A program made the position numbers and the translations under genes. Below, piece by piece: positions 16,066 to 23,945 of a DNA stretch of 64,000 nucleotides. The stretch comes from JBBQWS01 sp038210415 (lineage in GTDB: Bacteria > Actinomycetota > Actinomycetes > Prado026), in NCBI GenBank assembly GCA_038210415.1, contig JBBQWS010000011.1, forward strand, positions 1 through 64,000, read 5' to 3'. Position 1 is the stretch's first letter, and every line of letters starts with the position of its first letter. A model generated the notes under the pieces. It had not been told where the DNA came from. It ran no database searches and saw only the letters and a list, made by a program, of their open reading frames with translations.

Positions 16066-17394
16066 TTACTGGTTGAGCGCGTCGGCGGACTGGCTGGCCG
16101 CCTGGTCGAGGGCGTCCTTGCTCGCGGCCGCCCCCTGCAGCACCTTGGAGATCGCCTGGCCAACGTACTTCGACATCTCCGTGTAGCCGGGGACCGTGGG
16201 CCTGGGCTGCTTGACGTTCTTCAGGTTGTCGAAGAAGACCTGCGCCCCCGGCGCATAGTCGGCGGTCCACTTGGCGAACTCGGGCGTCGAGTTCTCGGAC
16301 GACCGCAGCGGCAGGTTGCCGTACGCGAGGTTCCACCGCGCGTCGATCGCCTTGGACGTCAGCCAGATCAAGAAGTCGGTCGTGGCGCCGGCACGGTTGA
16401 CGTCCGAGTGGTCGAAGCCCACCCACACGTCCGGCCCGGACACGGTCTGGTGGTCACCGTTGAACGCCGGCAGCGGGACGACACCGTACGAGACCTTGCG
16501 GTCCTTCAGGTCGAACAGGCTCCACGGGCCGGACAGGATCATGCCGATCCGGCCGTCGTAGAAGAGCGGGGCGTACTTCTCGTCGGTCTGGTCCAGGTAC
16601 ATCGACTTGTCGTCGACCGCCATCGACCGCAGGAAGTCCAGCGCCGCCACGCCCTGGTCGGAGTTGAACGCCACCGACTTGCCGTCGTCGGACAGGATCT
16701 TGCCGCCCTTCTGCCACAGCAACGGCCACAGGTGCCAGGTGGTGTCCTCGCTGCCGGACACCGAGTACGCGGCGCCGTAGATCTTCTTGGCGGGGTCGGT
16801 CAGCCGCTTCGCCGCGGCCCGGAAGTCGTCCCAGGTCCAGTCGGCCGTCGGGTACGGCACGCCCGCGTCGTCGAACACCTTCTTGTTGTAGATCAGGCCC
16901 AGGTTGTCGACCAGCGCGGGGATGCCGATCACCTTGCCGTCGACGGTCGCGGTCTTGCGCGCCCCCTCCGGGATCTCGGTCCAGTTGACCTCGGGCTTGG
17001 TGACCGCGGCAGTCATGTCGAGCGTGTGCCCGCTCTGGCCCAGCTCGGTGGCCCAGCTGCCGAAGGCGTACGACAGGTCGGGATAGTTGCCGCCGACGAA
17101 CCCCGCGGACACCTTCTGCAGGAGGTCGTCCGTCGTCGACGCCCCGGGCGACGTCTTGATGGTGACGTTGCTGTGCGCCTTCATGTACTCCGCGGCCAGA
17201 CCCTCGAGCAACTTCTCCGCCTCGGCCGTCTGCCCGGTCCACCAGGTGATGGTCACCGGAGCCTTCGGGTCGTACGCGGCCTTCGCCCCGGCGCTGCCGG
17301 AGGGAGTGGCGCTGCCGGACGTGCAGGCGACCAGCAGCAGGGAGCCGATCGACAGCCCGGCGATGGCAGCCAGTGAGCGGGACACGGTCTTCAT
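16066..17394 (-). CDS. Sugar ABC transporter substrate-binding lipoprotein
   Basis: A 442-residue binding protein. The N-terminus MKTVSRSLAAIAGLSIGSLL ends in the lipobox LVAC, so it is lipid-anchored on the outer face. VTITWWTGQTAEAEKLLEG begins the typical CUT1 family 1 binding-protein fold, and the mature protein holds the usual WTWDDFRAAAKRL and MILSGPWSLFDL segments, with many Trp/Tyr residues likely stacking on sugar rings. ATG 17394 overlaps the stop of the SIS gene by 4 bases. The ligand is unknown; neighbours suggest a galactoside or amino-sugar glycoside. Confidence 0.93.
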   Translation of the reverse strand: MKTVSRSLAAIAGLSIGSLLLVACTSGSATPSGSAGAKAAYDPKAPVTITWWTGQTAEAEKLLEGLAAEYMKAHSNVTIKTSPGASTTDDLLQKVSAGFVGGNYPDLSYAFGSWATELGQSGHTLDMTAAVTKPEVNWTEIPEGARKTATVDGKVIGIPALVDNLGLIYNKKVFDDAGVPYPTADWTWDDFRAAAKRLTDPAKKIYGAAYSVSGSEDTTWHLWPLLWQKGGKILSDDGKSVAFNSDQGVAALDFLRSMAVDDKSMYLDQTDEKYAPLFYDGRIGMILSGPWSLFDLKDRKVSYGVVPLPAFNGDHQTVSGPDVWVGFDHSDVNRAGATTDFLIWLTSKAIDARWNLAYGNLPLRSSENSTPEFAKWTADYAPGAQVFFDNLKNVKQPRPTVPGYTEMSKYVGQAISKVLQGAAASKDALDQAASQSADALNQ

Positions 17395-18305
17395 CGGTGC
17401 TGTCCGTTCGTCGAAGGGGTCGAGGCCAGGATGACGGAGCGGGTCAGTCCACGTGGGTTGTCCGGGTCGAGGCCGCGCGACGCGGCGACGGCGAGAGCGA
17501 GCCGCTGCGCCACCACGAGCTGGGCGAGCGGGTCGAGGTCGCTGGTCACCACGGTCGCACCGGTGGCCTGCACTGTCTCGACCAGCCCGGCGGGCGGCGT
17601 GCCGAACACGAAGACGAGCGAGTGCGGGCCGGCCACGGCGATGGGCCCGTGCCGGTAGTCCATCGAGGGGTACGACTCCGACCAGGCCTGCGCTGCCTCG
17701 CGGATCTTCAGCGCCGCCTCGTGCGCCAGCCCGACCGACCAGCCGGTGCCGAGGAAGACGAAATGCTCGAATCGCGCGGGGTCGACCGGCAGCGGGGCCG
17801 CCACGGCGAGGTGCCCGTCCCGGACGACCGGGCCGAGGTCCTCGCCCAGTGCTCCCCGGACCAGCGCGAGCAGAGTCGTCGGGAACCGGGTCTGCACGAC
17901 GCTCGTCTCGTCGGCGTAGTCGAGGACGAGCCGGTGGTCGACAAGTGCATCCACCGGCTCGCCCCGCACCGCGGTCACGGCGACCGTGCTCGAGCCCGGC
18001 TGCAGGGAGCGCAGGGCGTCGAGGATCTCGGTCGTCGTACCGGACCGGGTGATCGCGACGACGCGGTCGTAGCCGCGCCGCTGGACGACCGCGGACTCCG
18101 AGCCGTAGCTCGCGTCGGTCTCGCCGAACCCGGCCTCCTCGCGCAGGGCCGCGTAGGCCATCGCGACGAAGGCGGACGTCCCGCAACCCAGGGCCAGCAC
18201 GCGCTCGCCTCGGGCGGCCAGCAGGGCGCCGGCCGTCCCGAGCTGCTGGCGGGCCTGCTCCCAGACGGCGGGCTGGCTGATGATCTCGCGCTCTGTTGCG
18301 TTCAT
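17391..18305 (-). CDS. SIS-domain sugar-phosphate isomerase/deaminase (AgaS/NagB-II-like)
   Basis: A 304-residue protein with two SIS domains. The N-terminal TEREIISQPAVWEQA resembles the start of GlmS-isomerase-like and AgaS proteins, followed by LALGCGTSAFVAMAY (about 38-52) and AITRSGTTTEIL (about 84-95), the sugar-phosphate loop. The second domain has FLGTGWSVGLAHEAALKIREAA and SYPSMDYRHGPIA, typical of the isomerase half of GlmS. It probably isomerises or deaminates a hexosamine-6-phosphate; a FrlB-like fructosamine deglycase is the main alternative. It heads the importer operon and is divergent from the amidohydrolase gene. Confidence 0.82.
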   Translation of the reverse strand: MNATEREIISQPAVWEQARQQLGTAGALLAARGERVLALGCGTSAFVAMAYAALREEAGFGETDASYGSESAVVQRRGYDRVVAITRSGTTTEILDALRSLQPGSSTVAVTAVRGEPVDALVDHRLVLDYADETSVVQTRFPTTLLALVRGALGEDLGPVVRDGHLAVAAPLPVDPARFEHFVFLGTGWSVGLAHEAALKIREAAQAWSESYPSMDYRHGPIAVAGPHSLVFVFGTPPAGLVETVQATGATVVTSDLDPLAQLVVAQRLALAVAASRGLDPDNPRGLTRSVILASTPSTNGQHR

Positions 18306-18371
18306 GATGGCGTGAGTATGCTCATATCTGCTCGATTATGGGGAGAGTCTCGACCAAAGTGAACAAACGAG
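18306..18371. promoter_or_regulatory. Divergent control region with TGCTC repeats
   Basis: The 66-base gap between the SIS operon and the amidohydrolase gene contains the palindrome TGAGTATGCTCA (18313-18324) and two TGCTC copies at 18319 and 18329, one helical turn apart. The heptamer CTGCTCG also occurs in the operator-like region before the DeoR gene (21751-21757). This makes it a candidate DeoR site controlling both directions; that link is inference. Confidence 0.4.
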
Positions 18372-19469
18372 ATGAGCGTTTCTATGAGTGATCTGCGACC
18401 CGGCAGCGCCGGACCAGGCCCTGGCGAGCTGACCGACCTCCGGCTGCGCGACTTCGCGCCGGTGCCGTCGATCCGCCGGCCGCTGACCTCGGTGCCCAGG
18501 CCGGCCGAGCCTGTCGTCGACATGCACAACCACGTAGGCCGTTGGCTGTCCGGGGACGGCAGCTGGCTCGCGCCGGACGTCGACGCGCTGCTCGCCGACC
18601 TGGACGACGTCGGAGTGGCCACCCTGGTCAACCTGGACGGTCGCTGGGGCGCCGAGCTGGCCGAGAACCTCGACCGGTACGACGCCGCGCACCCAGCCCG
18701 CTTCGCGACGTTCTGCCACCTCGACTGGTCGCTGCTGCGGGCCGACCGCCCGACCGAGGCGCTCGTCCGCTCGCTCACCGGGTCGGCTGCCGCCGGGGCC
18801 CGCGGGGTCAAGGTCTGGAAGGACCTCGGGCTACAGGTCACCGACAGTGCGGGGCAACAGGTGCTGCCCGACGACGAGCGGCTCACCGACGTCTTCCTCG
18901 CGGCGGGTGAGCTCGGCCTGCCTGTCCTCATCCACACCGCGGACCCGGTCGCGTTCTTCGCGCCCCTGGACCGGCACAACGAGCGGCTGGACGAGCTCGG
19001 CGAGATGCCGGCGTGGTGGTTCGGCGGCCCGGAGCACCCGACGTTCGACCGGCTGATGGCTGCTCTCGAGACCGTGGTGGCCCGCGCGCCGGGCACCACC
19101 TTCGTCGGCGCACACGTGGGGTGCGCGGCGGAGGACCTCGACTGGGTACGCCGGATGCTGCTGACCTACCCGAACTTCAACGTCGACCTCGGCGGCCGGC
19201 TCGGCGAGCTCGGGCGGCAGCCGCGCCGCTTCGCAGCGCTGGTCGCCGACCACCCGGACCGGGTGCTGTTCGGCACCGACTCGTTCCCGCCGGACCCGGC
19301 CGTCTACCGGACGTACTACCAGTTCCTCGAGACGGCGGACGAGTGCTTCCCGTACGCGCCCGGCTGTGAGGTGCCGCCGCAAGGGCGCTGGGAGATCAGC
19401 GGGGCGGCCCTCCCGGTGGAGCATCTGACCGCGGTCTACGGCGGCAATGCCCGGCGGATCCTCGGCTGA
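18372..19469 (+). CDS. Amidohydrolase (PF04909-type) of unknown substrate
   Basis: A 365-residue TIM-barrel protein of the amidohydrolase_2 class. Likely metal residues are H52 and H54 in DMHNHVG, a conserved Lys region GVKVWKDLG, IHTADP, GAHVG and the catalytic Asp in LFGTDSFPPD near the C-terminus. Family members include lactonases, decarboxylases and deacylases. Set between an importer/SIS operon and an aldolase/GH4 pair, it may deacetylate an amino sugar or open a sugar lactone, but it is unlike NagA in sequence. Starts at ATG 18372 or 18384. It is divergent from the SIS gene. Confidence 0.75.
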   Translation: MSVSMSDLRPGSAGPGPGELTDLRLRDFAPVPSIRRPLTSVPRPAEPVVDMHNHVGRWLSGDGSWLAPDVDALLADLDDVGVATLVNLDGRWGAELAENLDRYDAAHPARFATFCHLDWSLLRADRPTEALVRSLTGSAAAGARGVKVWKDLGLQVTDSAGQQVLPDDERLTDVFLAAGELGLPVLIHTADPVAFFAPLDRHNERLDELGEMPAWWFGGPEHPTFDRLMAALETVVARAPGTTFVGAHVGCAAEDLDWVRRMLLTYPNFNVDLGGRLGELGRQPRRFAALVADHPDRVLFGTDSFPPDPAVYRTYYQFLETADECFPYAPGCEVPPQGRWEISGAALPVEHLTAVYGGNARRILG

Positions 19470-19481
19470 CTCCGGGAGCTG

Positions 19482-20321
19482 TCAGGCGCCGGCCAGGACG
19501 GCCAGCTGGGTCGCCACGACGCCGGCCATGGCGGCGCGGGCGGGGGCGAGGTACTTGCGCGGGTCGACGACCGACTCGTTCGCAGCGAGGTAGGCCCGGA
19601 CCGCCCCCGTGAACGCGATGTTCAGCGCCGTCCCGATGTTGACCTTGACCATGCCGGCCTGAACCGCCGCCCGGAGCTCGTCGTCCGGGACGCCGCTCGA
19701 CCCGTGCAGCACGAGCGGGACGCCTACGGCGGCGGCCAGCCGGGCAATCAGGTCGTGATCGAGCACGGCCGTGCGGTCGGTCATCGCGTGCGAGCTGCCG
19801 ACCGCGACGGCCAGCCCGTCGACCCCGGTTGCGGCGACGTAGGCGGCCGCCTGCTCCGGGTCTGTGCGCACGCCGGGGGCGTGGGCGCCGTCCTTGCCCC
19901 CGACTTCGCCCAGCTCGGCTTCGACCCACAGCCCCAGCGAATGGCCCCAGTCCGCCGCCGCGCGGGTCGCCGCCACGTTCTCGGCGAAGGGCCGCCTCGA
20001 CGCGTCGTACATCACCGAACCGAACCCGTGGTCGGCCGCCTGGTGCAGCAGGGCGTCGTCCTCGACGTGATCCAGGTGCAGGGAGACGGGGACGTCCGCG
20101 GCGGCGGCGACTGCGACGCTCGCGGCCGCGAGCGGCCCGAGTCGGCCACCGTGGAACTTCACGGCGTTCTCGCTGATCGAGATGATGACGGCCAGTCGGG
20201 CCTGCTCGGCGCCGGCCACGATCGCCTCCGCGTGCTCGAGGCAGATGGCGTTGAACGCCCCGGCGGCCCCGCCGCGGCGGCGGACGTCGGCGATGAGCTC
20301 CGCGGTGGGGACGAGCGGCAT
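19482..20321 (-). CDS. Class II tagatose/fructose-bisphosphate aldolase (KbaY/GatY-like)
   Basis: A 279-residue zinc aldolase. Visible sites: LHLDHVEDDALLHQAADHGF with the zinc His and catalytic Asp (about 80-100), SVMYDASRRPFAEN, EAELGEVGGKDG (about 134-145), HGSSGVPDDELR (about 206-217) and KVNIGTALN (about 225-233). Length and motifs match GatY/KbaY/AgaY aldolases that split tagatose-1,6-bisphosphate into DHAP and glyceraldehyde-3-phosphate. It follows the GH4 gene by 48 bases on the same strand. Fructose-bisphosphate as substrate cannot be excluded. Confidence 0.88.
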   Translation of the reverse strand: MPLVPTAELIADVRRRGGAAGAFNAICLEHAEAIVAGAEQARLAVIISISENAVKFHGGRLGPLAAASVAVAAAADVPVSLHLDHVEDDALLHQAADHGFGSVMYDASRRPFAENVAATRAAADWGHSLGLWVEAELGEVGGKDGAHAPGVRTDPEQAAAYVAATGVDGLAVAVGSSHAMTDRTAVLDHDLIARLAAAVGVPLVLHGSSGVPDDELRAAVQAGMVKVNIGTALNIAFTGAVRAYLAANESVVDPRKYLAPARAAMAGVVATQLAVLAGA

Positions 20322-20369
20322 GGCAGCGCGCCTTTCGTGGTGGTCAAGGAGCAGTGCGGCGAACGAGGG

Positions 20370-21677
20370 TCACAGGGCGAGCCCACCACGCAAGGTCTCG
20401 GGCAGCAGGTCTCCGTGGGCCAGGGTGAGCTCGTCGCACAGGGCCCAGATCTGGTCGACCGTCAACGTCGCCGCGGTGTTCGGGTCGAGCATGGCGGCAG
20501 TGCGGACGAGCCTCGGGTCGCCCGTCAGCGCGGCCTGCACGGCGAGCTCGCCCGGCGCGACGAACGCTCGGTTCAGTGCTGCCAGCGCAGGCGGCAGCGC
20601 GCCGACGTACGTCGGGTGGACGCCGAGCTCGTCGAGCGCGCACGGCACCTCGACGGCATAGTCCTGCGGCAGGTTCGTGATGAGCCCGGTATTGCGCACG
20701 TTGCCGAAGATGGTGCGTTTGGTGCCGGTCTCGAGCGAGTGGATGACCTGCGGGGCGTACTCGGTGGAGTCGCGGTCGATCTCGAGCCGCTCGCCGGCCC
20801 GCAGGGCGCGCCGGGTCTCGGCGTACTCAGCGAGGTTGTCCTCGCTGATGCCGATGTAGGCGCCGACGGCGAGACGCAGCCGCTCGACCTCCGCGTCGTG
20901 GTGGAGGTACCACGGGACGTACTCGCTGGAGTGCTCGCTCGTCTCGGTCGGGTAGAACCCGAGCCGGCGGTACATGTCGACCCGGACCCGGCGGCGCAGC
21001 TCAGGGTCGGCCGCGATCTTGGCGTCCAGCAACGGGTACAGGCTCTCGCCGCCGCGCTCCCACCGCAGGACCCAGGCCTGGTGGTTGACGCCGGCACTGG
21101 AGTACGAGACCTCGTCGAACGGCACGCCGACGACGTCGCAGAGGCCGCGTACCGTCCAGTAGACCGAGTGGCACAGGCCCACGACCTTGAGATCGGGAGC
21201 GGCCGCAGCGAGGTAGGCGATGTTCATCGCCATCGGGTTCGTGTAGTTGAGCAGCCAGGCGTCCGGGCAGATCTCGAGCATGTCGCGAGCGATCCCGTCG
21301 AGGACGGGGAAGGTGCGCAGGCCCCGGAAGATGCCGCCGATGCCGATCGTGTCGGCGATGGTCTGCCGCAGCCCGTACCTCGCCGGGATCTCGATGTCGC
21401 GCACCGTGGCCGCGTGCATCCCGACCTGGATCGCGTTGACGACGTAGTCGGCGCCGTCCAGGGCTCGGCGGCGGTCGGCGCTGGTCACGATCTCGGGGCG
21501 TACGCCGAGCTGGTCGGCGATCGCCCGGGCGAGGGCCTCGGCGGTCTCGAGCCGCTCGGGGTCGATGTCGTGCAGCACGATCCGCACCCCCGCAAGCTCG
21601 GGGAAGCCGAGGATGTCGCCGAGGAGCTCGCGGGTGAAGACGACGCTGCCGGCACCGAGAAACGTGATCGTAGTCAT
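20370..21677 (-). CDS. GH4 NAD-dependent alpha-galactosidase-like glycosidase
   Basis: A 435-residue GH4 enzyme. The N-terminus ITFLGAGSVVFTREL is the NAD-binding loop, NAIQVGMHAATVRD and NYTNPMAMNIAY line the active site, and the metal motif reads GLCHSV. Within GH4 the CHSV form is characteristic of alpha-galactosidases such as MelA, while 6-phosphoglycosidases carry CN-P or CD-P forms. The GVNHQAW segment holds the second metal His. GH4 enzymes use NAD and Mn to cleave by an oxidation-elimination route. ATG 21677 is fixed by the family N-terminus. It is divergent from the DeoR gene. Confidence 0.9.
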   Translation of the reverse strand: MTTITFLGAGSVVFTRELLGDILGFPELAGVRIVLHDIDPERLETAEALARAIADQLGVRPEIVTSADRRRALDGADYVVNAIQVGMHAATVRDIEIPARYGLRQTIADTIGIGGIFRGLRTFPVLDGIARDMLEICPDAWLLNYTNPMAMNIAYLAAAAPDLKVVGLCHSVYWTVRGLCDVVGVPFDEVSYSSAGVNHQAWVLRWERGGESLYPLLDAKIAADPELRRRVRVDMYRRLGFYPTETSEHSSEYVPWYLHHDAEVERLRLAVGAYIGISEDNLAEYAETRRALRAGERLEIDRDSTEYAPQVIHSLETGTKRTIFGNVRNTGLITNLPQDYAVEVPCALDELGVHPTYVGALPPALAALNRAFVAPGELAVQAALTGDPRLVRTAAMLDPNTAATLTVDQIWALCDELTLAHGDLLPETLRGGLAL

Positions 21678-21685
21678 GACGGAAG

Positions 21686-21759
21686 TGTCGTTTCTCCTGG
21701 CCAAACGCGCAAGAAAAGACGACAATGTGCAGGCAAACGAACAGTACCGACTGCTCGTT
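21686..21759. promoter_or_regulatory. Candidate DeoR operator region
   Basis: Between the GH4 and DeoR genes lie TGTCGT (21686-21691) and its complement ACGACA (21719-21724), 33 bases apart, and the inverted repeat AACGAACAG-N6-CTGCTCGTT (21736-21759, 8 of 9 pairs). TCGTT-type half-sites recur three times. DeoR family proteins often use such repeated sites in their own divergent promoter. Confidence 0.45.
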
Positions 21760-21801
21760 CGGGTCGGTCCACCGTTCGGTCCACCCTGAGGAGCCCGCGC
21801 C

Positions 21802-22602
21802 GTGCCCCGTGTCTCGCTACGCCGTGCCGATCGCGTCTCGGCCATCCTCGAACAGCTGGCAGCCGACCATTCGGTCAACGCCACCGAGCTGGCCGCCCGG
21901 TTCGGCGTCTCGGCGGCCACGCTCCGCCGCGACCTGCAGATGCTCGAGGACCAGAAGCTGCTCAGCCGCACGCACGGCGGCGCGCTGGCCCAGGACGTCG
22001 CGTACGAGCTGCCGGTGCGGTACCGCGGCGGGCAGAACCGCGAGCAGAAGCGGGCCATCGCCACGGTGGCCGCGTCCCGGCTGCCCAAGGGGCCACTCAC
22101 GCTCGGCCTCACCGGCGGCACGACGACCAGCGAGGTCGCCCGAATCATCGCCGACCGGGTCGACCTGACCGTCATCACGAATGCGCTCAACATCGCGACC
22201 GAGCTGGCCCTGCGGCCACGGGTCAAGATCATCGTGACCGGTGGGGTGAGCCGGTCACAGTCGTACGAGCTGGTCGGCCCGCTGGCCGAGCAGACCCTGC
22301 TGGGCCTGAACATGGAGGTCGCAGTCGTCGGCGTCGACGGGATCGACGCCGAAGGCGGCCTCACCACGCACGACGAGGTCGAGGGGCACACCAACGCCAC
22401 GATGATCAAGCGGGCCCGGCGCGTGATCGTCGTCGCCGACGGGTCGAAGGTGGGCCGGGTCCTGCTCGCCGGCATCTGTCCGGTGTCGGCAATCGCCGAG
22501 CTCGTCACCGACCGGACCGCAGACCCGCAGGCCCTCGCTGCGCTGCGCGCGGCAGGGGTCACGGTGCACGTCGTCGAGAGCCCAACGGCTTCCGACCACT
22601 AG
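21802..22602 (+). CDS. DeoR/GlpR family transcriptional regulator
   Basis: A 266-residue protein with GTG start. The DeoR helix-turn-helix covers about 8-60 (SVNATELAARFGVSAATLRRDLQMLE, then RTHGGA), and the C-terminal DeoRC sensor domain begins LTLGLTGGTTTSEVARI and includes VVGVDGIDAEGGLTTHDE. This domain resembles sugar isomerases and senses phosphosugars. It is the only specific regulator in the sugar island and is divergent from the GH4 gene, so it most likely controls the island and responds to a sugar phosphate intermediate. Confidence 0.92.
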   Translation: MPRVSLRRADRVSAILEQLAADHSVNATELAARFGVSAATLRRDLQMLEDQKLLSRTHGGALAQDVAYELPVRYRGGQNREQKRAIATVAASRLPKGPLTLGLTGGTTTSEVARIIADRVDLTVITNALNIATELALRPRVKIIVTGGVSRSQSYELVGPLAEQTLLGLNMEVAVVGVDGIDAEGGLTTHDEVEGHTNATMIKRARRVIVVADGSKVGRVLLAGICPVSAIAELVTDRTADPQALAALRAAGVTVHVVESPTASDH

Positions 22603-22613
22603 CCTGCGTTGCC

Positions 22614-23930
22614 ATGAGGGGGACGCAGCCGCTGCCTAGCGGCATGAAGGGACCCATGTCGCGGAAGGGGGGGCGGGGGGTCCGGGGAGTGCTCGCCGGA
22701 CGCGGCTTCCGGCGGCTGTTCGCGGTCCGGCTCACGTCCCAGTTCGCCGACGGGCTGCTGCAGTCAGGACTGGCGACGTACGTGCTGTTCGCGCCGGAGA
22801 AGCAGGCTTCGGGCGCGAAGATCGCGGCCTCGTTCGCCGTGCTGCTGCTGCCGTACTCGCTCGTCGGGCCGTTCGCCGGCGTGCTGCTGGACCGCTGGCG
22901 GCGGCGGCAGGTCCTGGTCGTCGCCAACCTCGTACGCGCCGTCTTCGTCGCCGCCCTCACCGCGCTCGTCGCTGCCGGCGCGGACGGCTGGGTGTTCGTC
23001 GCCTGCGCGTTGGCCTCGCTGGGCGTGAACCGGTTCTACCTCGCGGCGCTGTCCGCGGGGCTGCCGCATGTCGTCCACCGCGACCAGCTCGTCGTGGCCA
23101 ACGCGCTCGCCACGACGACCGGAACCGTCACCGTCGCGCTGGGCGTGGGGCTCGGACTCACCGTCCGGGTGCTCGGCGGCGCGAACCACGCGGTCGATGC
23201 CGTGATCGTCGGGACCGCGGGCGCCGCCTACCTGATCGCGTCCCTGCTCGCGACCCGGCTGGGACGCGACCAGCTCGGCCCGGACCCGGGGGAGCACACT
23301 GCCGAGCTCGGGCCCGACTCACCCGGCCTGCGCTCGGGGGTCCGCTACCTCTACGGCCGCCGGACCGCCTGGAACGCGCTGGCCGCGCTCGGGGCCATGC
23401 GCGTGGCCTTCGGCACGATGACCGTGCTGGTCGTGCTGCTGCAACGGGCGACCTTCCATCGACCCGACGACGCCAACGCGGGCCTGAAGGGGGTGGCCAT
23501 CACCTTTGTCGCCGTCGCCCTCGGGGTGCCGCTTGGCGCGATGGTGACCCCCAGCGGTGTGCTGCGCTACGGCGCAGGTCGCTGGATCCCGGGCCTCGAG
23601 CTGATCACCGGATCGGTGCTGCTCGGCGCCGTCCTGCCGTTCCGGCAGCCGCTGCTGATCCTGGCCGGGTTCGTGCTGGGGTTCGCAGCGCAAGGGGTGA
23701 AGGTATGCGTCGACTCGACGGTGCAGGCCACCGTCGACGACCAGCACCGGGGCTTCGCCTTCGCCCTGTACGACGTCCTGTTCAACGTCGCGTTCGTCGC
23801 CGCGGTGGTCGTGGCGGCGCTGGTGATCCCGCCGAGCGGAAAGTCGCCCGCGATCGTGGTGGCGACGTCGGCGCTGCTGACCGCCACCGCCCTGTGGTAC
23901 GCCCGGGTCACCCCGTCCGAACCGCGCTAG
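22614..23930 (+). CDS. MFS transporter
   Basis: A 438-residue protein with about 12 spans. The start region FRRLFAVRLTSQFADGLLQSG and the loop VGPFAGVLLDRWRRRQVLVVAN (the MFS D-RxGRR-like loop between spans 2 and 3) identify it. Three in-frame ATGs (22614, 22644, 22656) are possible starts; the first is 11 bases after the DeoR stop. Two polar inserts lie near the middle (about 215-245). Substrate unknown; the family resembles drug or metabolite efflux proteins. It may be transcribed with the DeoR gene but need not belong to the sugar pathway. Confidence 0.85.
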   Translation: MRGTQPLPSGMKGPMSRKGGRGVRGVLAGRGFRRLFAVRLTSQFADGLLQSGLATYVLFAPEKQASGAKIAASFAVLLLPYSLVGPFAGVLLDRWRRRQVLVVANLVRAVFVAALTALVAAGADGWVFVACALASLGVNRFYLAALSAGLPHVVHRDQLVVANALATTTGTVTVALGVGLGLTVRVLGGANHAVDAVIVGTAGAAYLIASLLATRLGRDQLGPDPGEHTAELGPDSPGLRSGVRYLYGRRTAWNALAALGAMRVAFGTMTVLVVLLQRATFHRPDDANAGLKGVAITFVAVALGVPLGAMVTPSGVLRYGAGRWIPGLELITGSVLLGAVLPFRQPLLILAGFVLGFAAQGVKVCVDSTVQATVDDQHRGFAFALYDVLFNVAFVAAVVVAALVIPPSGKSPAIVVATSALLTATALWYARVTPSEPR

Positions 23931-23945
23931 CCGAGCACGGCCGCG

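Noticed and set aside
20370..22562. A 730-codon reverse frame for the GH4 gene
   Set aside because: The first part is antisense to the DeoR gene. The GH4 family N-terminus begins at ATG 21677.
13209..22602. frlBONMD-type Amadori product operon as the sole explanation
   Set aside because: The SIS, ABC and PfkB genes fit, but the KbaY aldolase and the GH4 galactosidase do not, and the SIS N-terminus is closer to AgaS/GlmS-like proteins. Kept only as an alternative.
19704..22613. Long forward frame running into the MFS gene
   Set aside because: It crosses the aldolase and GH4 genes on the opposite strand and the DeoR gene in another frame. Only the part from 22614 is protein-like.
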